A stretch of 64,000 bases of DNA. Source: Panicum virgatum (taxonomy: Eukaryota > Streptophyta > Magnoliopsida > Poales > Poaceae). A program made the position numbers and the translations under genes. Positions 1 through 9,320 of this stretch are shown here, one piece after another. The stretch is taken from the NCBI RefSeq assembly GCF_016808335.1, contig NC_053141.1:29379249-29443248 (forward strand), given 5' to 3'. Numbering within the stretch: the stretch's first letter is position 1; every line of letters starts with the position of its first letter. The notes below the pieces were generated by a model. It did no database searches and was not told the DNA's origin. It saw only the letters and a list, made by a program, of their open reading frames with translations.

Positions 1-330
1 TCTCTATGTTTGCACGAACCTACGCATCAAGAATTCAAATGATATAAACATAGCGCGGCTTTATTCGTGTGTTTTATCTCAACTTGGTCCGGCCATCATG
101 GAGAGGACGGTCGCCAAAAAATAGGTATGGAATTTTGTATGTGGCTTTCTCAAGAAGAGGCAAATAAATCATAGGATGGCTCATGTCATTGGTTTAGAAT
201 AAGAGATAACATCGGAATGACCGAGCGAATAAAATTCCAAATCGAATTGTTTGACCGAACTACCAATTGTTCAAAAGTATATCATGTTCTTGCGTAGCAA
301 AATTCTCGACTCACTTACCTAAACCTTTCG

Positions 331-423
331 CGGGTTGTCCTCCCGGTAGCTTATTCTTGACTCGACGAACGGGTTGAACTCCCGGCAGCTTTATTCTTGA
401 CTCGACGAACAGGTTGCCTCCCG
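331..423. repeat. short tandem repeat, about 40-bp unit, 2.3 copies
   Basis: Two adjacent copies of a unit that reads CGGGTTG..CTCCCGG.AGCT..TTATTCTTG and ends ACTCGACGAAC lie at 331-370 and 371-410. A third partial copy (AGGTTGCCTCCCG) follows at 411-423. It sits in the non-coding 3' part of element B. Confidence 0.7.
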
Positions 424-466
424 CGAAGCGCTTCGTTTATAGTCTATAGCTAGACTTTCTTCTTCT

Positions 467-941
467 TCACTTCGGACCAACGCTCGGTGATGGCGCTGCA
501 GTCTTGGGTACCCACTTCCGCACAATCCGTGGTGCGGGTTTGTCTTCTAGGTTAGTCGTCTTTTTGGTCTTCACAGGCGGGCTTTTAGCTTTCTTCTTGA
601 CGGGTGCAACGATCTTCTTTGTCGCGATGGACGCGACGACTTCTATCTCCTTCTTCGCTTCCTTCTTGTTCGGCTCCTCTTCTTTCTTTGGCTTCTCCTC
701 TGTGACACGGCGGTGAGGTGGAGTATATTTGACATTGATCATGTTGCATACCTCGAGGCGTGGACGAAACTTGAATTCGCTTGTGGTGCCATTGATGTCG
801 AACTTTATCTCCCCCTTGGCACAAAGTGCTCTTTCAAACATAAGAGACCCAATGGAACACGGGATGGTAGGACATCCGGGGTCTCTCTTCTTTTCAGGAG
901 CTTCATTAGCGATCGCCGCACTACATTCCTCGGTTAGCTTG
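467..941 (-). pseudogene. protease remnant and Lys-rich tail of element B gag polyprotein (3' exonless part)
   Basis: The frame continues the gag of element B (12738-14515) across the inserted element A. It opens with the Athila-type protease N-terminus (TEECSAAI, DPGCPTIPCSIG, ALC), but where a D-S/T-G-A catalytic loop should follow, the sequence passes straight to a segment typical of the protease C-terminal strand (EIKFDINGTTSEFKFRPR). So roughly the central 100 residues, with the catalytic Asp, are absent. A Lys/Pro/Glu-rich tail of about 85 residues follows and stops at 467. No RT or integrase follows in the visible sequence, so B looks like a non-autonomous gag-only derivative. The gap is inferred from knowledge of Athila proteases, not from an alignment. 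Confidence 0.7.
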
Positions 942-3900
942 TGTAACACTCTAATTTAAATTCCAGCATTTATTAATAAATTTAATTGGCTTTATTTAAT
1001 TTTCTAAGGTTTATTGTGTTAGATTTGCATTTAATCAAAAATTTTGTTCTATAAGTAATTAAAATTTATCATAAGTTTAAACTTGGTTGATGCATCATGC
1101 TGGAGCTTTGGTTTAATTTGTTTGAGTGCTTGAGTGAATTCAAACTCAAATTTGGATTCATTTGGGTTATGTTTGTTTGAATTAGAAATAGAGTAAAGGG
1201 AAGGAAAAGATTTAGAAGAGAGAGAGAGCCCAACCCAAAACTCAAACCCAAACCCAAAGCAACCCAGCCCAAAACCCCTAAACCCATCTAAACTCAAGCA
1301 GCAGTCCATCCCTCACGTGCAGCCCAGCCTTGACCCACTCCGCATGCCACTAGCCCCGCGCCCGGCCCAGAGCCGCGAGCCCAACCCCGTCTCTCTCCCC
1401 GCTGCATTAGCCCGCTCGCGTTGCCGCTCAGCCCGCAAGCACGCCTCACCCCGCTACCTCCTGGCCCCACTGGCCAGAACCTTCCCCTTCCTCCGCCCAA
1501 GATTCTCGCCGTGATGCCGCGTCTCTGTTCCGCGCCGAGGCCCGCTGCCCGCTGCCCTGTGGACCGCCTCAACCCCGTAGCCCCACCGGCCAGCCATCGA
1601 GCACGCTCCAGCCTTCTAGAAGCGGCAGCCAGAGCCGGGAACGCGCAATCCGTTGCCGCGATCCATTTTCCCCGCGCAGAGTTCCGCCGAGATCACCAGG
1701 GCTCGCCTGCGCCGAGGATCACGGTCTTCCCCTTTAATTGGCCCCGTGAGCCTTCCCTGCGCTTCGTGCTTCCCCTACCTGCGCAGCAGAGCCGAACCCC
1801 GCTCTGCCCCGCCTCACCGAGCTCCGCCGCCACAGGTGAGCGTTTCACCGGAATTAGTCGCCACCGGTGACTTTTAGCCCACCCTGACTCACCTTCCAAC
1901 CTCGCAGGCACACCCCGCATCGTCCCGCGCTGCCCCGACGTCTGGAGGCCCCTTGCCTCGACCCGTCTCCGACTCCGTCCGAGCGCCGCCGCTCGGGCCT
2001 CGTCGCCGACCCCCTCTGCGCCACATCTCCACCTGAACCTTGCATGGTGAGCACTAGCCCTGTTTCCTCTCCCTGTTGCGCTAGGTCCTAGGGCTAGTAG
2101 ACCATCGCAGAGTCTGGAACGGCGAACGTCGCCGCGCCGCCGCCGCCTTAGCACCCGTCGTTCCGGACCCCACCGAACCCCGCTAACCCCTTGGGAGGAT
2201 CACACGTGTCGCCTAGAGGCTTCTAGACCCCAGCCCCGCTCAAATCTCCCCCGGGGAGGCCGAGATTGGCCACCTCCGGCCGCCCGCCGCCGCGGGAGCA
2301 CGTCGCCGGCGTGTCCCGCCGCCGCCCCCGCGCCCCTTTGCCCTGGACCGCCAGATCCGTACGCAATGGCTCAGATTAGATCGAGTCTCCTTAGATCTGA
2401 AACGCTGGATCTCGATCCTATGGCCCATACTCGTGGATAATGGTTCGGCCTAAACTTTTTGCTAAAGAGCCCCTGCCTTTTTTGGATATCAACCCGCAGT
2501 CCACCCCTTTTGAAAAATAATTGCGGTTTGGCCCAGTTTTTAGCGTCTAAGCCCCTGGGTTTCTTTAAAATACAACCCGCAGTCCAGGCTTGAAGTTTTT
2601 GCGAGTTAGACCCTGAAGCTTTAGTTTAATTACGTTTAGGCCTTCGGTTTTAGCAGAAAAGTCCCTGGAACCCTGTTTTTATTACAAATAAGTCCCTGAA
2701 CCTTGATTTTAGCCTAGAAAATGCGTTTTAACTCCGTTTTAAGCGTTCTTTATGTCCATGCGATCGTTGTAACGCGTAGAATAGCTTTAGACTAGTTTAG
2801 TGTGCTGTTTTTATGTATTGATGTACTGTTTCTTAGTTTTTGTTAGTGTTTGCTTGTATGCTTATTATCGTGCATTGTTTTGGCCATGTGTTCGTGAGTA
2901 GACGTTGATCCATCTGAGGAGCCCCAGTACCAGTACCCGGAGCAGCCGTCTTCCGAGCACTTTGAGCAGCAGCAGGAGCAGTACGAGGAAGGCAAGTATA
3001 ACATGAACAACCTATCATCTTTAAATACATTTTCATACTGCATTTTAATACTGTATGCTATAAGGATTTCCTAGCCACTTTATATCCTTTATATGTACCT
3101 TTGGGTTGCATTTTGGTTAGTTGTGCTAGGTTGCTGCGCTTTAACACACTCTGGTCCTTTTTAATTAATTTGATTAATGGTTTACTTGAACTTAATTCTA
3201 AGAGTGGCCCTCTGTGTGGATGAGTGGCTCACGTCTCGTTAAAAGATGGTTTTTGTAGAAACATGGTTTAGGGGGCCAGCATGGTGCTAAGTGCTTGGTT
3301 GGCCACTCTCCATAAGGACCGGTTCATAGAGCGATAACCTGGGACAACAGCGCTACCACAAGACTAGAATGGGATAGACTTGACTTACTAATTAGGTCTT
3401 TTTGGTTTGGAGTAACTTACCTGCGGGGCAAGAGTAGTAAGCTTCAATAGTCCCTGCTCCTCCGGCTTGGTCTGTGCTTGGATTGCGCTCCTGTTCTTGT
3501 ACCCCCGGAGGTGGGCCCCATCATCACTGACCTAACTCTCGCGGTTACGCCTTACCAACGAGATTCTTTGTAACGGCCTCGTAGTGAGTCGCTAGTCATC
3601 TCATCTAAGGAAGTGTGATGAACCTCTAGCGTAGCTCACGACTTGTGGGTAAAGATGTGCAACCTCTGCAGAGTGTAAAACTGGGATACTAGCCGTGCTC
3701 ACGGTCATGAGCGGCCCAGATCCTCCTTTTGATTAGTGGGGTTGTCTCCTTCCGACGAGGGAGGTGCCTCTCGGGGTTACCTTGGTAGCTTGGTTTTGGT
3801 TTGGTTCTCAGTAGTATCATGATTAAATTTGACTAATTACTATGTAACTGGGTTAATGGTAATTCATCAACTCGTAGTAAATAGCTTTAATAAAATTTTG

Positions 3901-4287
3901 GCCAACGCTTAAAAGCTAATGCAGTTGAGTCAGCCAACCTTAGAGCCTCATAGTTTGTGTTATACTTGTTGAGTACAAGTTGTGTACTCACTCTTGCCTC
4001 TTCTCTACTTTTTCCTCTTGTCTACGCTACTGCTGCTTAGTTCCTGCCGACACGAGGGAGTTCGCTCAGCGCTACCAGGACTACGAGGACTTCTAGGCGT
4101 TCATCTCCCAGTCGACGTCCCTGTGGCGCCCTGCTCATCTTCGGAGAGCTTTTATCGTATTTGTACTTCGCTTCCGCTGTATCAGACATTTTGTCATTAA
4201 TGTAATAAATAACATTCATATTCGCTTTATTATGTCTTTTTACGTGATATGTGCTGTGATATACTGTTCATTCTGTTGTATATACGT
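942..4287 (+). repeat. 5' LTR of element A, 3' end deleted
   Basis: It matches 9321-12732 over its length up to TATACGT at 4281-4287, then jumps to leader sequence (CTTGCCTTGATTTC) that in element E lies about 200 bp further on. The terminal GGGTGTTACA and the tRNA-Met primer site are therefore missing. It has the family's layout: AT-rich start, a GC-rich cassette of about 1.1 kb (about 1230-2420), a zone of periodic CCCTG phrases (about 2460-2720) and a conserved 3' half. Exon-like segments lie at 2902-2991 and 4041-4096. Confidence 0.92.
2902..4096 (+). other. exon-like pair in the LTR (2902-2991 and 4041-4096) coding a Q/E/Y-rich peptide
   Basis: The first segment follows GTGAGTAG, encodes a run such as EEPQYQYPEQPSS and ends at AG|GCAAGT, the consensus of GC-AG donors. 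The second follows an acceptor (TGCTGCTTAG at 4031-4040), encodes PADTREFAQRYQDYEDF and ends at TAG 4094-4096. The leftover G of the first and the TT of the second form one codon, so the frame is continuous across a 1,049-bp gap. I see no clear upstream ATG, so translation is unproven. Confidence 0.45.
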
Positions 4288-4721
4288 CTTGCCTTGATTT
4301 CTCTCTCTGAAGAATAGTTTTCTTAGATTCTGGCCTGAATCAGTCATCTGACCACCATGAGTATTAGCTAGGTGACCCTTTTATAATAATACGATAACAC
4401 GTTCTGCGACGCGTTGTGTTAGTCGAGTCGTATGTTAAACTCGGCTAAGTCGTGAAAATTGTCTGCTTGTTATTATGCTTCATGCTTGATTTGGATTTTT
4501 GAATGATTGCATAGCTTAGTAGTTTAAATTTGTTTAAAGAAAATCACTCTAATGTTAAAGTTAACTAATTAATAAAATGAGTTAGATCGTTGGGGGTAAA
4601 ACAGTCCACTCTATCCTGTCTACTTTATCATGTCTGACTTTTTTCCGCAAAGAGTTATCATATCCATCTGAATTTATTCCTGCAATATCCTTACTCGTGA
4701 AATCTTTTGTCCCAAAATTAG
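4288..4721 (+). other. leader of element A
   Basis: Untranslated leader between the truncated 5' LTR and the gag start. It matches the leaders of E (25942-26513) and F (45349-45918) but lacks their first portion, including the primer site. No gene is seen. Confidence 0.8.
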
Positions 4722-7700
4722 ATGGTGAACACCAGGCGTGGTTCTGACCAGCAGGGGCAGAACAACCAGGGTCAGAACACTCAGGGGACCGGGATCCCGA
4801 TTCCTCCGCCCTTGACTCCGGAGCAGTACTTCCAGCTCCAGATGCAGATGATGGCTACCCTGAACAACACTGTTCAGGCCCTTCAGCAGGCTCACACTCA
4901 GCCTCCGCCTCCTCCACCGCCGCAGCCTCGCGACAGGCGTGCTGAGTTCCTGAGGGGTCACCCGCTGACGTTCTCTCACACGTCCGACCCTCTTCAGGCT
5001 GACGACTGGCTCCGTGCAGTGGAGCGTTAGCTGGACATCGCCCAGTGCGATGATTGTGAGCGCGTCTTGTACGCAGTAGGACAGCTGCGAGGGGCAGCTT
5101 TGGACTGGTGGGAGTCCCACCCAGTTCACGACCGCGAGGCTCTCACTTCGCTCCAGTTCCGAGAGCGGTTCCGCAACCACAACATCCCCGCGGGCGTTAT
5201 GAAGATGAAGCAGAAGGAGTTCCTTGCACTGAAGCAGGTAATCTTAAATATAATCATTCAGCAGTTTCTTTTGAGCTAATGCCCTTTTTCTATCCTTATG
5301 AATCTTGAGTTAATCTTTCGATATCTATCTGTCTTTGTCACTTCAGGGGACTATGTCGGTCACGGAGTATCGTGATCGCTTTCTTCAGCTGGCTCGCTAC
5401 GCCCCTGCCGATGTTGCGGATGACCGCAAGAAGCAGGAGCACTTCATGGAGGGTCTCGAGGACTACCTCCAGTACGCGCTGCTCAACCTCCGCTTCGACG
5501 ACTTCAACCATCTGGTTGACAGCACGCTCAACACTGAGCGCAACCACCTGGAGATGGAGGACAAGAAGAGGAAGGTTGTCCCCGTTGCTACCGGCAGCAA
5601 CACTCGTCCTCGCCTCCAGCAGCCTCAGCAGTACCAGCAGCCTCAGTACCGGCCTCCTCAGCAGTACCAGCAGAGGCCACCGCAGCAGTACCCGCCTCGA
5701 CAGCAGCAGCAGGCGGGGCAGGGCCAGAGGTTACCGGCACCTCCGGCTCGTGCTGCTCCACCGGCACCGCAGGCTCCACGTCCGGCAGCTCCTACTGGAC
5801 AGCAGGCTCAGGGACCTCCTCGCACCTGCTTTCACTGTGGCCAGCCGGGGCACTACGCCAACACTTGCCCCCGGAAGGCGCAGGCGGGACAGCAGGGGCG
5901 CCCAGCTCAGCCCAGGGCGCCACTTCAGGGCAGAGTGAACCACGTGACGGCCGAGTCAGCGGCCGAGGCTCCCAATGTGGTTATTGGTACGTTCATGGTT
6001 AATTCATATCCAGCTACAGTGCTTTTCGATACTGGTGCTACGCATTCCTTCATTACTCAGTCTTTTGTCGAGCATCATGGTATTCATACTAGCACATTAA
6101 AGAGGTGTCTGTTAATATCTTCTCCGGGAGGACAGTTGAGGTCTCACACTTACTGCCCGAGAGTTAGTGTTTCCTTGAGGAGAGTAGAGTTCTGTACTGA
6201 TCTGATGGTGCTAGACACCAAAGGCATTGATGTCATTCTGGGAATGGAGACTTTGGCCAAGTGGGGAGTCCGGATAGATTGTGCTCAGAGGACAGTCTTG
6301 CTATCAGCTTCCAGTGGCCAAGAGGTTGTTATCAGTGCAGTGGAGCCTTTTGGATTTCTTCATCAGATGGAGGCTAGACCCACGGACGGTATTCGCGTGG
6401 TGTCTGAATTCCCGGATGTCTTTCCGGATGATCTGCCAGGTATGCCACCTGAACGCGCCATTGAGTTTTGTATTGATCTCTTGCCTGGCACAGCTCCTAT
6501 TGCAAAGCGGCCCTACTGTATGGCACCTATAGCGCATGGAGAAGTTAAGAAGACTATTGATGAGTTGCTAGCCAAGGGCTATATCCGTCGCAGCTTCTCT
6601 CCTTGGGCTTTTCCATTGTTGCTGGTAGATAAGAAGGATGGCTCGAAGAGGATGTGTGTCGATTATCGGGAGCTGAATGCAGTTACTATCAAGAACAAGC
6701 ATCCACTGCCCCGTATTGAGGATCTCTTTGATTTGCTTCGAGGTGCTCGTATATTCTCGAAGATTGATCTTCGTTCGGGATATTTTCAGCTGAGGATCCG
6801 TCCTGGGGAGATTCCGAAGACGGCATTCACCTGCAAGTATGGGCTATATGAGTACACAGTCATGTCCTTCGGCTTGACTAATGCCCCGGCTTTCTTCATG
6901 CATCTGATGAACATGGTTTTCATGGATTATCTAGATGTCTTTGTGGTGATTTTCATTGATGATATTCTGATCTTCTCCAAGACAGAGGAAGAGCATGAAG
7001 AGCATCTGAGGCTCGTGTTGCAGAGATTGAGAGAGCATCAGCTGTATGCCAAGTTCAGCAAGTGCGAGTTCTGGATTGACAAGGTTCCATTCCTCGGTCA
7101 TGTTATCTCTCAGGGAGGCATTGCTGTTGATCCGAGCAAGGTGAAGGATGTGCTAGAGTGGAAGACACCGCAGACAGTAAAGGAAGTCAGGTCTTTCTTG
7201 GGCTTAGCTGGATATTATCGGAGGTTCATTGAGAATTTCTCCAAGATCGCAAAGCCTTTGACTTCTTTGCTGGAGAAGAATGTGGCTTTCGTATGGACTG
7301 ATGAGCGTCAGAGGGCCTTCGATGAGCTAAAGAAAAGGTTGACTACGGCGCCAGTCCTGACTCTGCCAGACCAGACGAAGAGGTTCACGGTATATTGTGA
7401 TGCTTCGAAGGATGGTCTTGGGTGTGTTCTGATGCAGGAGGGCAGAGTGATTGCTTATGCTTCACGGCAGTTACGTCGGCATGAGCTGAATTATCCCACT
7501 CATGATCTTGAGTTAGCCGCAGTTGTGCATGATCTGAAGATTTGGAGGCATTACTTGTATGGGCAGCGGTGTGATATCTACACTGATCACAAGAGCCTCA
7601 AGTACATTTTCACGCAGAATGAGCTGAACATGCGGCAGAGAAGATGGCTAGAGTTGGTCAAGGATTATGATCCGGAGATTCACTATCATCCGGGCAAGGC

Positions 7701-9284
7701 CAATGTTGTAGCAGATGCTCTGAGCAGAAGAAGTTTCGTCAACATGGCCGTGGCTTTCCAGATGCCTGTAGAGTTATGCGAGGAGTTCGAGCAGTTGAGT
7801 CTGGGCTTCTTGCATCATACTTCCAGTGCAGCATTCGAGGCAGTACCGACTCTAGAGGCAGAGATCAGGCAGCATCAGAAAGATGATGAGAAGTTGCAGG
7901 AGATCCGTGAGTTGCTCAAGAAGGGCAAGGCTCCTCATTTCAGAGAGGATGATCAGGGTACTTTGTGGTACAAGAACCGGATCTGTGTGCCAGATGTGAA
8001 GGATCTCCGGAAATTGATTCTGAGTGAGGCCCATGATACAGCTTACTCTATTCATCCGGGCAGCACGAAGATGTATTATGATCTGAAGGAACGTTTCTGG
8101 TGGTATGGGATGAAGCGTTCAGTGGCAGAGTACGTGGCTATTTTTGACACCTGTCAGCGTGTCAAGGCTGAGCATCAGAGGCCAGCAGGTCTGTTACAGC
8201 CTTTGAAGATTCCAGAGTGGAAATGGGAGGAAATCACTATGGACTTCATTGTTGGGTTGCCTCGTACTCAGAAGGGGTACAACTCCATATGGGTAGTAGT
8301 GGATCGTCTGACGAAGGTTGCTCACTTCATTCCAGTGAACACTACTTACTCCGGCGCTAGACTGGCAGAGTTGTACATCTCTCGGATTGTCTGCTGGTGT
8401 GCCCAAGAAGATCATATCTGACAGAGGGTCTCAGTTCACTTCTCGGTTCTGGGAGCAGCTCCATGATTCGCTGGATACGAAGCTGCGTTTCAGTACGGCT
8501 TATCACCCTCAGACGGATGGGCAGACAGAGAGAACCAACCAAGTGTTGGAGGATATGCTGAGAGCTTGTGCCATTCAGTACGGTACTAGTTGGGATAAGT
8601 GCCTGTCTTATGCTGAGTTCTCATATAACAACAGCTATCAGGCCAGTCTGAAGAAGTCCCCCTTTGAGGCATTGTATGGCAGAAAGTGCAGAACTCCTCT
8701 CTATTGGGATCAGATTGGTGAGAAGCAGCTCTTTGGCCCTGAGATCATAGATGATGCAGAGCAGATGGTCCAGGCTATGCGAGAAAATCTGAGGATTGCA
8801 CTGAGCAGACAGAAGAGCTATGCTGATGGCAAACGGAGAGACCTGACTTTCAGTGTTGGTGACTATGTGTACCTGAAGGTGTCTCCGATGAGAGGAATCC
8901 GCAGATTCAATGTCAAGGAGAAGTTAGCACCTCGGTATGTGGGGCCATTCAAGGTGCTAGAGCGGAAAGGCGAAGTTGCTTATCGCCTGGAGTTACCTCT
9001 CAGCCTCTCAGGAGTTCATGATGTCTTCCATATATCTCAGCTGAAGAGGTGTCTGCGAGTACCCGAGGAGCAGGCACCCCTGGATGGAGTCGAAGTGCAG
9101 GAAGATCTGACTTATACTGAGCATCCGGTGAAGATTCTGGAGACATCAGAGAGGGTTACTCGGAACAAGCGCATCAAGATGTGCAGAGTTCAGTGGAGTC
9201 ATCACAGTGAAGCTGAGGCTACATGGGAGTGAGAAGATGAGCTGATGAAGACATCCAGATCTCTTTGCTAGCCAGCCTAGCTAA
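4722..9284 (+). pseudogene. gag-pol polyprotein of element A (decayed chromovirus)
   Basis: Encoded the structural and enzymatic polyprotein of a Tekay-like chromovirus. Visible in order: gag start (MVNTRRGSDQQG) at 4722; gag core split by an intron at 5238-5346; CCHC knuckle [14 protein letters not shown] at 5827-5868; retropepsin motif DTGA at 6028-6039; reverse transcriptase with FIDD at 6952-6963; RNase H ([10 protein letters not shown] near 7392); integrase with HHCC finger, D,D,E core and GPF/Y region; chromodomain from about 9106. Damage: CAG to TAG at 5028-5030, a 5-bp deletion near 8394 that shifts frame in integrase, TGA at 9230-9232 and a small indel near 9250. The first zinc-finger Cys of integrase is Phe (IFDTC against ICDTC in E and F). 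It can no longer make a full polyprotein. Confidence 0.93.
5238..5346 (+). other. intron within gag of element A
   Basis: CAG|GTAATC at the 5' end and CACTTCAG|GGG at the 3' end bound 109 bp with an in-frame TAA and a pyrimidine-rich 3' part. Removing it joins the two halves of the retrotransposon gag domain (KEFLALKQ + [12 protein letters not shown]) in phase 0. The same intron occurs in E and F. Confidence 0.85.
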
Positions 9285-9302
9285 ATCTCGGGGACGAGAT
9301 TT

Positions 9303-9320
9303 CTTTAAGGGGGTAGGGTC
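9303..9320 (+). other. polypurine tract of element A
   Basis: CTTTAAGGGGGTAGGGTC directly precedes the 3' LTR and would prime plus-strand DNA synthesis. The same tract precedes the 3' LTRs of E and F, with variants in C and D. Confidence 0.85.

Larger units (their letters stand above)
1..941 (-). mobile_element. Athila-like LTR retrotransposon B, 3' portion (left of element A)
   Basis: This is the downstream half of minus-strand element B; the upstream half lies at 12738-16220. The coding frame ending at 467 continues the gag frame beginning at 14515 once element A and one copy of its 5-bp duplication (GCTTG at 937-941 and 12733-12737) are removed. The 3' LTR of B is not seen and must lie beyond the window start. 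Bases 1-466 have no supported gene and are taken as 3' untranslated internal sequence of B. Confidence 0.8.

Noticed and set aside
1294..2428. Many open frames over 60 residues in the GC-rich LTR parts, on both strands
   Set aside because: They arise from lack of A/T-rich stop codons at high GC, overlap in several frames, are rich in Arg, Pro, Ala and Gly and show no family motif.
5335..8421. Treating the second gag exon as a separate gene starting in the intron
   Set aside because: The apparent start is a TTG within the intron; splice sites and the continuous gag domain explain the frame better.
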